From positions 186,001-250,000 of the forward strand of contig NZ_JH600305.1 of the NCBI RefSeq assembly GCF_000245335.1: a stretch of DNA of 64,000 nt. Reading direction: 5' to 3'. Below, piece by piece: positions 57,181 through 64,000 of the stretch; positions within the stretch are counted from its first letter, which is position 1; every line of letters begins with the position of its first letter. This stretch comes from Bacillus mojavensis RO-H-1 = KCTC 3706. Its GTDB lineage: Bacteria > Bacillota > Bacilli > Bacillales > Bacillaceae. The notes below the pieces were generated by a model, which was given only the letters and a program-made list of their open reading frames with translations, made no database searches and was not told the origin of the DNA. A program made the position numbers and the translations under genes.

Positions 57181-58152
57181 TTAATAGGACGGCCAGCCTG
57201 AACTCCAATTCAAATCATTGATTAATAGCTTTGGAATGCCGTTATCTTTCGCGTCATAGGCATGGCGCACGAGTATGTTTCCATTTACAATATCCTGACC
57301 TCCAGGCCCTTTCCATTGTTCATTACCGGAATCTAAGATGGTGCCCCCTCCTTCCAGCATACTTTTTCCGCTTTTATCAAGATAAGGCCCTGTTATGCTT
57401 TTAGATCTTCCATAAGCAATTTTGTACGTACTATTTACTCCATCACAGCATTTATCAAATGAAACCATTAAATAATAATAACCATTTTGATATGTGAGGG
57501 TAGGAGCTTCCAGCGCTCCGCCATTACTCGGCCTCGACGCAATGGAATAAAGCGACCCGGTAGGCTTCATCGTGTTCTTATCCAGCTTGGTCAGCTTGAT
57601 TCCGCTCCAAAACGAGCCGAACGCAAGCCATGGGTTGCCATCCTTGTCAAAGGTGAGTTCCGGATCTATGGCGTTATAATTATTGGAGCTCGTTGACCGG
57701 ATCACCAAGCCTTCGTCTTTCCAGCTTCCCGAGCTGATGCTTGTTGAAGAAGCAAGGCCTATGGCAGAGATATTTTTTCCGAAAGAAGAAACTGAATAAT
57801 ACAGCCAGTACTTTCCGTTATAATATTGAATGTCCGGCGCCCACTGGTTTTGGCCGTAATTCGGCACATAAGCGGACCACCATGATAAAGGTGTGCTGAA
57901 AATCGATTTTTGCACGGTCCAGTTTTTAGCATCAGAAGATTTGAGAACCCGCAGCCCTCTTTCTTCCGTAAGACCTGTTCCAAACGCGTACCACGAGCTT
58001 CCCTCTTTGATCATCGTTGGATCATGAAGCAGTTCATTAGACGCTCCCCAGAATGCAGCGGATGCCGGAGAAGCGGAAGTCAATAACAAACCCGCTGTCA
58101 GAGCAGCACTCGAAAAGTGAAAGAACCGTTTCCATGCTTTTTTCTTTTTCAA
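57181..58152 (-). CDS. abnA: extracellular endo-alpha-1,5-L-arabinanase AbnA, GH43
   Basis: Cuts arabinan outside the cell. The 323-residue protein has a signal peptide (basic MKKKKAWKRF, hydrophobic core, cleavage near SPASA-AF, residue 31) and a five-bladed GH43 propeller with catalytic Asp in LLHDPTMIKEG (about 39), NYNAIDPELTFDKDGNPW (about 160-177) and acid Glu in NGGALEAPTLTY (about 215). Start chosen at TTG (MKKKK), ten bases after AAAGGAGG; the TTG three codons upstream is too near the site. AraR and cre sites precede it. Intact. Confidence 0.94.
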   Translation of the reverse strand: MKKKKAWKRFFHFSSAALTAGLLLTSASPASAAFWGASNELLHDPTMIKEGSSWYAFGTGLTEERGLRVLKSSDAKNWTVQKSIFSTPLSWWSAYVPNYGQNQWAPDIQYYNGKYWLYYSVSSFGKNISAIGLASSTSISSGSWKDEGLVIRSTSSNNYNAIDPELTFDKDGNPWLAFGSFWSGIKLTKLDKNTMKPTGSLYSIASRPSNGGALEAPTLTYQNGYYYLMVSFDKCCDGVNSTYKIAYGRSKSITGPYLDKSGKSMLEGGGTILDSGNEQWKGPGGQDIVNGNILVRHAYDAKDNGIPKLLINDLNWSSGWPSY

Positions 58153-58175
58153 TTTTGTCAAACCTCCTTTATTTT

Positions 58176-58189
58176 AGAAAACGCTTACA
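58176..58189. promoter_or_regulatory. CcpA-binding site (cre) in the abnA leader
   Basis: TGTAAGCGTTTTCT on the minus strand matches 13 of 14 cre positions. It lies about 85 bases downstream of the predicted start of transcription, fitting repression by roadblock. Confidence 0.7.
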
Positions 58190-58275
58190 AAACCTGAAAT
58201 TGAATCCTCCTTTCCTTACAAATGGGCGGCATATCGTACGTGATCAGATTCAGGAAATTTTCGGTATCTTCTTTC

Positions 58276-58304
58276 ATTTTAGTCACTCCGTCATAATTTG
58301 TACA
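58276..58304 (-). promoter_or_regulatory. promoter of abnA
   Basis: Minus strand TGTACA (58299-58304), 17-bp spacer, TAAAAT (58276-58281). The -35 lies inside the AraR operator at 58296-58311. Confidence 0.6.
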
Positions 58305-58311
58305 GACAAAA
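58296..58311. promoter_or_regulatory. AraR operator of abnA
   Basis: ATTTGTACAGACAAAA, an AraR-like site overlapping the abnA -35 hexamer and touching the ysdC terminator. Single operator, unlike the pairs at araA and xsa. Confidence 0.7.
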
Positions 58312-58342
58312 AAATAGAATCCGCCTCACAAGGCGGATTCTT
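58308..58342 (-). terminator. terminator of ysdC
   Basis: GAATCCGCCT-TGTG-AGGCGGATTC followed by TATTTTTTTG on the minus strand, just after the ysdC stop. Confidence 0.92.
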
Positions 58343-58350
58343 CCGTATCT

Positions 58351-59438
58351 TTATTGGTACGTAATATCGTCAACCGTTTGGCGATCTAACTTCTTAATGA
58401 CTTCGGTGATTAATTTTACCGCGTTTTCATAATCGTCACGATGCAGCATGGCAGCGTGCGTATGAATGTATCGTGTAGCAATGGTAATGGACAGCGCAGG
58501 AACACCGTTTGCCGTCAAATGAATGGACCCGGAATCTGTTCCTCCACCGGCGATCGCGTCAAATTGATATGGAATGCCTGCTTCTTCTGCTGTATTGACT
58601 ACTAAGTCACGAAGTCCTTTGTGGGAGACCATAGATGCATCGTACAGAATAATCTGTGGTCCTTCTCCCATTTTGTCTTTGTCGCTTCCTTCTCAGAAAT
58701 CCCTGGCGTATCTCCGGCTATCCCTACATCAACACCGAAAGCAATATCAGGCTGTATCGTGTGCGCAGAGGTCTTCGCTCCTCTTAGGCCAACTTCTTCC
58801 TGTACAGTTCCAACGCCATACACAACATTTGGATGATCTGTGTTTTTTAAATTTCTCAAAACATCAATGGCGATCGCACAGCCGATACGGTTGTCCCACG
58901 CCTTTGCTAAAAGAAATTTTTCATTGTTCATAACCGTAAATTCAAAATGCGGAACGATCATATCGCCTGGGAGTACGCCCCATTCCAATGCTTCCTCACG
59001 GCTTGAAGCCCCGATATCAACGAACATCTCTTTGATGTCTACCGGTTTTTTTCTCGCCTCAGCAGATAAAATGTGCGGGGGCTTAGATCCGATAACACCT
59101 GTGACCTCTCCCTTTTTCGTCACGATGGTGACACGCTGAGCCAGCATGACTTGAGACCACCAGCCGCCGACAGTTTGAAAACGGATAAAGCCTTTATCTG
59201 TGATTTGTGTCACCATAAAACCGACTTCATCCAAATGCCCGGCAATCATAATTTTCGGACCGTTTTCCGCGCCTGTTTTTTTCGCAATTAAACTGCCAAG
59301 CCGGTCAGTTGTCACTTCATCAGCAAATGGTTCTATGTATGATTTCATCACTTGCCTTACTTCTCTTTCATTTCCCGGAATACCTTTTGCATCAGTTAAT
59401 TCCTTCAGCATGGTTAATGTTTCATCCAATTTAGCCAT
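58351..59438 (-). pseudogene. ysdC: M42-family glutamyl aminopeptidase YsdC, frameshifted
   Basis: A tetrahedral zinc aminopeptidase of the FrvX/PepA type, about 361 residues when restored. From ATG 59438 (GGGAGG upstream) the metal and catalytic motifs are present: [14 protein letters not shown] (about 62-75), [13 protein letters not shown] (about 178-190) and [17 protein letters not shown] (about 207-223). After SEKEATKTK the frame runs to WEKDHRL and stops at 58602. Adding one A to the four-A run at 58671-58674 restores [23 protein letters not shown] and the rest to the stop at 58351, including the last zinc His of [11 protein letters not shown]. As written the C-terminal third is lost. 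Confidence 0.9.
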
Positions 59439-59558
59439 GATTCCAAAAACCTCCCTCATATGTCCTGCATTATTATTATACAAAACCTGACGGTAACCAT
59501 ACGACTATTTCACTTAAAAAGCGGGTATATCTTTTTAACAAACTTCTTTTAGAAAAAG

Positions 59559-59584
59559 TGAAACCTTTTTCTATGCACTTCGTA
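59559..59584 (+). promoter_or_regulatory. SigW promoter of ysdB
   Basis: TGAAAC (59559-59564), 16-bp spacer, CGTA (59581-59584): exact extracytoplasmic-function sigma pattern of SigW. ysdB is a known SigW gene. Confidence 0.9.
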
Positions 59585-59624
59585 TTACATCAGATCATCA
59601 CAATGAGGGAGGTGCCTTCACACA

Positions 59625-60017
59625 ATGTTTATCATGGTTCTCCGGATACTATTGCTTGCTTTATTTGCTTACTGTATTTATGCCTTGGTCAAATATGTCG
59701 CCAATCCAAAGAGAAGACTGAAGCTGGCCCAATCAAAAGAACTTTTTTATATTATCGATGAACAGAACAATACCCGAAAGAACTTTCAATTGACGTATAA
59801 AGGCGTGCTTTTTGAAGGAGAAAAGCATATTCCTTCCAAGGATCATCCGCTGTTCATCCACACCATCTTCGTATGGACAGAGTCTCCTGAAAAGCTGAAA
59901 AACTTTTCTGCAAAAGATTTTGAGAACATTGAAGAAAAAGTACTGGAACGATATCCGGATTGCAAAATTGACTGGGATCAGCCCATAAAACTTGCAAAAA
60001 AAGCAGAAGAGCGCTAA
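59625..60017 (+). CDS. ysdB: SigW-controlled membrane-associated protein YsdB
   Basis: A 130-residue protein: one N-terminal transmembrane helix (MFIMVLRILLLALFAYCIYALVKYV), then a soluble domain with NTRKNFQLTYKGVLFEGEKHIPSKD and the end of a lysine-rich helix. ATG with GGGAGGTG upstream. Envelope-stress function is inferred from its SigW promoter; in B. subtilis it has been linked to surface and stress phenotypes, with no known activity. Intact. Confidence 0.92.
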   Translation: MFIMVLRILLLALFAYCIYALVKYVANPKRRLKLAQSKELFYIIDEQNNTRKNFQLTYKGVLFEGEKHIPSKDHPLFIHTIFVWTESPEKLKNFSAKDFENIEEKVLERYPDCKIDWDQPIKLAKKAEER

Positions 60018-60038
60018 ACGCTTTTCTGCTTTTTTTAT
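59999..60038. terminator. bidirectional terminator between ysdB and ysdA
   Basis: AAAGCAGAAGAGCG-CTAAA-CGCTTTTCTGCTTT; T runs on both strands. It overlaps the last codons of ysdB. Confidence 0.88.
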
Positions 60039-60304
60039 AAATCAAACGGACTGTAATAGATACCGATCAACACCGCTTCAATTACCAAAAGAAACGGCAC
60101 ACCGTATTGAAATGATGTGTGCTTCGTTTTATGTCTGAAGGTCTGCATGCCGAGCCAGACACCAAGTGCTCCAAACACAATGGCAATCAGCCACAGTCGA
60201 TCTTCAGAAATTCTCCATTTGTGGTGCTGCGCTCTTCGTTTATCTGCGCCCATCACCCAAAAACCGCACAGATTGATCAGAACTAGATATACAGCAATTA
60301 TCAT
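60035..60304 (-). CDS. ysdA: DUF1294 membrane protein YsdA
   Basis: An 89-residue protein with three hydrophobic helices (about 2-20, 38-55 and 68-86) and the DUF1294 signature MGADKRRAQHHKWRISEDRLWLIAIVFGALGVWLGMQTFRHKTKH. ATG with GGATGAGG upstream. Downstream of rplT with a terminator between. Function unknown. Intact. Confidence 0.9.
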   Translation of the reverse strand: MIIAVYLVLINLCGFWVMGADKRRAQHHKWRISEDRLWLIAIVFGALGVWLGMQTFRHKTKHTSFQYGVPFLLVIEAVLIGIYYSPFDL

Positions 60305-60322
60305 GTTGCCTCATCCTTTATA

Positions 60323-60350
60323 TAAAAAAGCCGCTCTCTAAGAGCGGCTC
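60323..60350 (-). terminator. terminator of the infC-rpmI-rplT operon
   Basis: AGCCGCTCTTAGAGAGCGGCT followed by TTTTTATAT on the minus strand. Confidence 0.93.
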
Positions 60351-60357
60351 TATATCA

Positions 60358-60729
<372 letters not shown>

Positions 60730-60748
60730 CTAATTGTTCCTTGTCCGA

Positions 60749-60961
<213 letters not shown>

Positions 60962-61483
60962 TTATTGCTTTTCGTTTTTCGGCGCGAGCATGAGGAACAT
61001 GCTGCGGCCGTCCATTTTTGGTTTTGTTTCGACTGTCGCAACCTCAGCACATGCTTCAGAAAAACGGTCTAGTACACGCTGGCCGATTTCTTTATGAGTA
61101 ATTGCGCGTCCTTTAAAGCGGATAGAAGCTTTCACTTTATCGCCTTTTTCAAGGAATTTAATCGCATTGCGCAACTTCGTGTTAAAGTCATGCTCATCGA
61201 TTGTCGGACTTAATCTAACTTCTTTTAAGTTAATGATTTTTTGATTTTTGCGTGCTTCTTTGTCCTTTTTCTGCTGCTCGAATCTGAACTTTCCGTAGTC
61301 CATGATGCGGCAGACAGGCGGTTTTGCATTTGCTGCAACTAACACAAGGTCAAGATTTGCGCGGCCGGCTATTTCAAGTGCTTCCTGACGGGACTTGATT
61401 CCAAGCTGGTCGCCATTTTGTCCGATTAAGCGGACCTCACGTGCACGGATACCCTCATTAACCAATTGATCTTTGCTAATAAT
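60962..61483 (-). CDS. infC: translation initiation factor IF-3, AUU start
   Basis: Prevents premature subunit joining and checks the start codon. I take the start at ATT (61481-61483), preceded by GGAGGTGGCTC, giving [21 protein letters not shown] and 173 residues; the first ATG/GTG/TTG downstream is TTG six codons later, without a ribosome-binding site. AUU is a rare start codon used by infC of many bacteria for autocontrol by IF-3. Two-domain structure with [19 protein letters not shown] linker (about 55-80). Intact. Confidence 0.93.
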   Translation of the reverse strand: MISKDQLVNEGIRAREVRLIGQNGDQLGIKSRQEALEIAGRANLDLVLVAANAKPPVCRIMDYGKFRFEQQKKDKEARKNQKIINLKEVRLSPTIDEHDFNTKLRNAIKFLEKGDKVKASIRFKGRAITHKEIGQRVLDRFSEACAEVATVETKPKMDGRSMFLMLAPKNEKQ

Positions 61484-61683
61484 GAGCCACCTCCATAGTT
61501 TCTTCGAATTGATTCACACTCTTTTGACTGCATTCTGCAGGCAAACAAAAAGTGCGGGCATTATAAAACACCCACACTACGAACATCTGTATCAATAAAA
61601 ATGTACGGTCAACCTGCCAACTACATGAATGTGTCAATCAGGTGAGAAGCGGGTGCTTCTGCTTGTGATTTATATTCAATTCA
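61484..61683 (-). promoter_or_regulatory. L20-type leader RNA of infC-rpmI-rplT
   Basis: A leader of about 200 nt precedes infC and contains an intrinsic terminator (61545-61585). Binding of L20 to this leader to favour termination is known in B. subtilis. L20 sites mimic 23S rRNA; I cannot verify the site by eye. Confidence 0.8.
61545..61585 (-). terminator. leader terminator upstream of infC
   Basis: AGTGTGGG-TGTTTTATAATG-CCCGCACT followed by TTTTGTTTG on the minus strand (one G-U type pair). Confidence 0.85.
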
Positions 61684-61689
61684 ATAACT

Positions 61690-61718
61690 ATTCTACACAA
61701 TGCCGGATGTTTAGTCAA
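61690..61718 (-). promoter_or_regulatory. SigA promoter of infC-rpmI-rplT
   Basis: Minus strand TTGACT (61713-61718), 17-bp spacer, TAGAAT (61690-61695). Upstream, 61720-61960 holds no gene I can support. Confidence 0.87.
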
Positions 61719-61965
61719 GGATGACTTACCCGAAACAACTTTCTCATTGTAACACGGGTTATTTATGAGTGCAAGAGAGAAAACGAAAATCTTTTATTCT
61801 TAACAGCATACATGTGTTCTGAACCCTCCAGACAATCATGAAGGATTTGGTTAAACAGCATTGGCTGAGCCATACGAAGATCCAATATACTCCCCCCATC
61901 CTTCTCCTTATTGCGCAGTTTATCAAAAACCATATATAGGAAAAAATACTAAACAAAGTGAACCT

Positions 61966-61972
61966 CATACTA
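61966..61972 (+). promoter_or_regulatory. possible forespore (SigF/SigG) -10 element before the lipoprotein gene
   Basis: CATACTA is a perfect SigG -10, 37 bases before the start codon. The -35 partner (AAATA 17 bases upstream) is only partial. Confidence 0.4.
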
Positions 61973-62008
61973 AAAAAGCCGATATAAGAACCAGAAGGAG
62001 TCCGACAC

Positions 62009-62641
62009 ATGAACAAACCGATACAGCTTACTCTATTTTTGACATTGATAATAACCGGCTGCTCCAATAGCAACAGCATATCTTCAGAGCCAAAAGAAGA
62101 GACTGTTATCACAGCCGCAGCGTTTCATGAAAACAAGCTGGAGAAAGAGCTGAAAAACCTAAAACCCGTTTCATTGAAAATGGTGAATCCGCTCGCAACT
62201 GAATTAGGAAAGCTGAAGGCGAAGCAAGAAGCCGAGAAACAAAGACAAATCACTGCAGCGAAAAAACGCGAAAATGAGCAGCGAGCGAAACGAAGGAAAC
62301 AACAGGAGGAAGAAGCGGAAAGGCAACGATTGGCACAGGCAGCAGCAGAAAGACAAGCTGAGCTTGAAAGGCAGCGTCAGGCAGCAATCCAAAAACAGCA
62401 GGAAGCAAATGCCGAAAAAGAACGGCAAGCGCAGGAACAGCGTCAGCAGAATGAGGCATCCTCATCTAACAGCCAAAATGCGCCATCTTCCCCGAGCCAG
62501 ACAGATGATGCCATTCAACAGCCGGCTTCTGAGCTCCCTGATGACAACGGCTATGGTTATGAAGAACGAAAAAAATGGCATGACGATCAAGTGGAATGGG
62601 GCATTAAACAAGGATATATCGATCCGGAAGATGCACCATAA
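62009..62641 (+). CDS. putative lipoprotein with a long charged coiled coil (YscB-like)
   Basis: A 210-residue protein. Lipoprotein signal MNKPIQLTLFLTLIITGC with the lipidated Cys at 18. Residues about 65-150 form a nearly continuous Gln/Glu/Arg/Lys/Ala coiled coil, then a Ser/Asn/Pro-rich linker and a conserved-looking tail YGYEERKKWHDDQVEWGIKQGYIDP. ATG with AGAAGGAG upstream. Position between infC and ysbB corresponds to yscB of strain 168 as I recall, but I am not certain. Function unknown; a sporulation promoter is possible. Confidence 0.8.
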   Translation: MNKPIQLTLFLTLIITGCSNSNSISSEPKEETVITAAAFHENKLEKELKNLKPVSLKMVNPLATELGKLKAKQEAEKQRQITAAKKRENEQRAKRRKQQEEEAERQRLAQAAAERQAELERQRQAAIQKQQEANAEKERQAQEQRQQNEASSSNSQNAPSSPSQTDDAIQQPASELPDDNGYGYEERKKWHDDQVEWGIKQGYIDPEDAP

Positions 62642-62649
62642 AATAGAAA

Positions 62650-62674
62650 AAGCCAAGGCTGTCAGCCTTGGCTT
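62650..62674 (-). terminator. terminator of ysbAB
   Basis: AAGCCAAGGCT-GAC-AGCCTTGGCTT followed by TTTCTATTTT on the minus strand, overlapping the ysbB stop. On the plus strand there is no T run, so the lipoprotein gene has a poorer stop. Confidence 0.85.
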
Positions 62675-63368
62675 AACCTCCGATCAGCTGTATAAACACA
62701 GGAATGACCAGAACCGTTACGACCCCGACAACGACAACAGCAATACTTGCCATCGCGGCTTCGACTTCACCCATCTCGATCCCAACGGCTACACCGAGTG
62801 CGTGTCCGGACGTTCCGAGAGCCAACCCTTTTGAAATGGGATTCTTCACTTTAAATACCTTTAAAAACAAAGCGCCGAGCGCATACACAATGACGGCGTT
62901 AAAGATGACCGCAAAAGCTGTGATATCGCTGATGCCGCCAATATCTTTTGATAAAGGAAGCGCAATCGCCGTTGTTGCCGCCTGCGGAAGCATACTTTTC
63001 ATAACAGCCTCATCAAGGTGAATCCCTTTTGCAAGCAAATAGACAATCGTGACAGAGCAGATAGAGCCTGCGATAATGGAGGACATAATTTGCCACCAGT
63101 ATTTTTTCAGTTTATCTCTTTGTTTGTACAATGGAATGGCAAAGGCAATCGTCGCAGGTTCCAGGAAAAACTTAATGATTTCTCCCCCGTTATTATAGTC
63201 AGCGTAAGAGAAACCGCCGATTTTCAAGAATGCAATTCCAAGCACCATCGCAACAAACAATGGAGTGAAAAGGAAGAACCCTTTTGTTTTTTTAAATAAA
63301 AAGGTGCCGATGCCGAAAGCGGCCAGTGATACGACAATTCCGAAATAAGGACTCATTGTGCTTTCCAT
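62673..63368 (-). CDS. ysbB: LrgB-type membrane protein, pyruvate facilitator subunit PftB (YsbB)
   Basis: A 231-residue protein with about seven transmembrane helices and the LrgB features [19 protein letters not shown] (about 129-147), [30 protein letters not shown] (about 185-214). With YsbA forms the facilitated pyruvate transporter PftAB of B. subtilis. ATG with AGGAGGTTC upstream, 21 bases after ysbA. Intact. Confidence 0.93.
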   Translation of the reverse strand: MESTMSPYFGIVVSLAAFGIGTFLFKKTKGFFLFTPLFVAMVLGIAFLKIGGFSYADYNNGGEIIKFFLEPATIAFAIPLYKQRDKLKKYWWQIMSSIIAGSICSVTIVYLLAKGIHLDEAVMKSMLPQAATTAIALPLSKDIGGISDITAFAVIFNAVIVYALGALFLKVFKVKNPISKGLALGTSGHALGVAVGIEMGEVEAAMASIAVVVVGVVTVLVIPVFIQLIGG

Positions 63369-63389
63369 TTCATGAACCTCCTGTTTCTT

Positions 63390-63830
63390 TTAATGATGAA
63401 CAAGTTCGTTTTTCTTCTGCGGCGGCTGCACTGTTTTTGCTTTTATGTCATCGGCAGTCTTGCGTTTTCCGCTCAATGTAAGAATAAGCTGAGAAAACAA
63501 TCCTGTTGCCCCCAATAAAATAATCGTTGCGAGAAGAATGACAAGGACGATTTGCAGGCCGTATTGCTGCATCACACCAAGAGAATTCATAACAGATATA
63601 CCTGATGGAACAAATAAAAATCCGATCAATGAGGTTAAAGACGTTCCGAGCGTTTCTACTTGTTCCAGTTTAATTACTTTCAAGCATAATAGGAGAAATA
63701 ATAAGACCAATCCTACAACTGATGCCGGTATAGGAATTGGGACAAAAGCGGCAATCATATTGGAAACCATCATAATGACGGCAAAAATAAATGCTTGTGT
63801 TAAAAATCCGTACACTTTTTTAGCACTCAT
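63390..63830 (-). CDS. ysbA: LrgA/CidA-type membrane protein, pyruvate facilitator subunit PftA (YsbA)
   Basis: A 146-residue holin-like protein with four transmembrane helices and the signature [34 protein letters not shown] (about 28-61) and [15 protein letters not shown] (about 70-84); C-terminus hydrophilic. I start at MSAKKVYG, nine bases after AGAGGTG; a GTG three codons upstream overlaps that site. Known to be activated by LytST in response to pyruvate and repressed by CcpA. Intact. Confidence 0.93.
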   Translation of the reverse strand: MSAKKVYGFLTQAFIFAVIMMVSNMIAAFVPIPIPASVVGLVLLFLLLCLKVIKLEQVETLGTSLTSLIGFLFVPSGISVMNSLGVMQQYGLQIVLVILLATIILLGATGLFSQLILTLSGKRKTADDIKAKTVQPPQKKNELVHH

Positions 63831-63860
63831 TTTCTTCACCTCTTTCTCTTTTGTACCCTC

Positions 63861-63889
63861 ATTATAAATAAGAATTTCTCTCTATTAAG
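63861..63889 (-). promoter_or_regulatory. promoter of ysbAB
   Basis: Minus strand -10 TATAAT (63861-63866) with a weak -35 CTTAAT (63884-63889) at 17 bp, fitting a promoter that needs an activator such as LytT. Confidence 0.6.
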
Positions 63890-63897
63890 CGCTTACA
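63884..63897. promoter_or_regulatory. CcpA-binding site (cre) overlapping the ysbAB -35
   Basis: TGTAAGCGCTTAAT on the minus strand: perfect core palindrome with two mismatches at the end. It covers the -35 element, so CcpA binding would exclude RNA polymerase. Confidence 0.65.
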
Positions 63898-63947
63898 TGA
63901 TAACTTGCCGAATATTTAAGGTGAGTTGCAGCATAAAAAGGATGAAA

Positions 63948-63984
63948 TACAAAAAGCCGCCCCGTCAAATATGGAGCAGCTTTT
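63948..63984 (-). terminator. terminator of the gene upstream of ysbA (probably lytT)
   Basis: AAGCTGCTCC-ATATTTGAC-GGGGCGGCTT (with G-U pairs) followed by TTTGTATTT on the minus strand. lytST normally lies upstream of ysbA in B. subtilis; the gene itself is outside the window. Confidence 0.7.
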
Positions 63985-64000
63985 TTAATTCCTTGGCATA

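Noticed and set aside
58225..58283. A 30-codon leader frame upstream of abnA (ATG after ACGGAGTGACTAAA)
   Set aside because: Its ATG overlaps the predicted -10 element TAAAAT, so it would not be transcribed from the abnA promoter.
61759..62112. Minus-strand frame of 117 codons between infC and the lipoprotein gene
   Set aside because: Antisense to the lipoprotein start, no ribosome-binding site, odd Cys/Phe/Trp-rich composition; looks like chance.
62274..62834. Plus-strand frame of 186 codons overlapping the lipoprotein gene and ysbB
   Set aside because: It is the +1 frame of the repetitive Gln/Glu/Lys-rich coding region and runs antisense into ysbB; no start signal.

Overview
The window looks like a chromosomal segment of a member of the Bacillus subtilis species complex. 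The evidence is gene content and order (ilvB, ysnDEF, rph, gerM, racE, gerE, sdhCAB, lysC, uvrC, trxA, xsa, etfAB, fadB, fadR, lcfA, mutSB, polX, zapA, rnhC, pheTS, sspI, glcDF, cstA, the ara operon, abnA, rplT, rpmI, infC, ysbAB), near-identical protein sequences as I recall them, and sigma-factor and regulator sites typical of Bacillus. No phage, insertion sequence, rRNA operon or CRISPR array is visible. Most genes lie on the minus strand. Comparisons with strain 168 are from memory, not from an alignment.

Layout. 1-2450: the start of the ilv-leu operon (ilvB and the first codons of ilvH) with its leucine T-box leader, promoter, CcpA site and probable TnrA site. 2.5-6.2 kb: coat gene ysnD, acetyltransferase ysnE, a decayed kelch-repeat gene, SigB stress gene ysnF and a tRNA-Arg. 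6.2-11.8 kb: ysnB, ysnA (frameshifted), rph, gerM (frameshifted), racE, ysmB, gerE and ysmA. 11.8-15.1 kb: sdhCAB with an 11-bp deletion in sdhC. 15.2-19.8 kb: yslB, lysC with its lysine riboswitch and internal beta-subunit start, uvrC, trxA and a tiny membrane-peptide gene. 19.9-21.6 kb: arabinofuranosidase xsa under paired AraR operators. 21.6-26.6 kb: the fatty-acid degradation set lcfA-fadR-fadB-etfB-etfA with a FadR box. 26.6-33.2 kb: yshE, mutSB, polX, yshB, zapA and the divergent rnhC. 33.2-38.2 kb: pheST with a Phe T-box, ysgA (frameshifted) and sspI. 38.2-44.4 kb: ysfB, glcDF, a VOC protein and cstA. 44.5-46.3 kb: a PadR / HAAS-domain / DUF4097 module that looks accessory. 46.4-57.1 kb: the araABDLMNPQ-abfA arabinose operon. 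57.1-59.5 kb: abnA and ysdC (frameshifted). 59.5-62 kb: ysdB (SigW), ysdA and infC-rpmI-rplT with the L20-type leader. 62-64 kb: a coiled-coil lipoprotein and the pyruvate facilitator ysbAB.

How the genes work together. The arabinose genes form one regulon: AbnA cuts arabinan outside the cell, AraNPQ imports the oligomers, AbfA and Xsa release arabinose, and AraABD feed it to xylulose 5-phosphate. AraR operators and cre sites are visible at all three transcription units. lcfA-fadR-fadB-etfBA forms a beta-oxidation and electron-transfer unit. sdhCAB, glcDF, cstA and ysbAB are carbon-overflow and TCA functions.

The most unusual property is the number of broken conserved genes. ysnA, gerM, ysgA and ysdC each carry a single-base change in an A run. 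sdhC lacks 11 bp including the codon for a haem-ligand histidine. The kelch gene carries a nonsense codon and two further frameshifts. Either the assembly has homopolymer errors or this is a mutated lineage; the sequence alone cannot decide. I found no clearly unprecedented system. The best candidates for new biology are the PadR-HAAS-DUF4097 module, two tiny membrane-peptide genes and the regulatory architectures listed in the findings.
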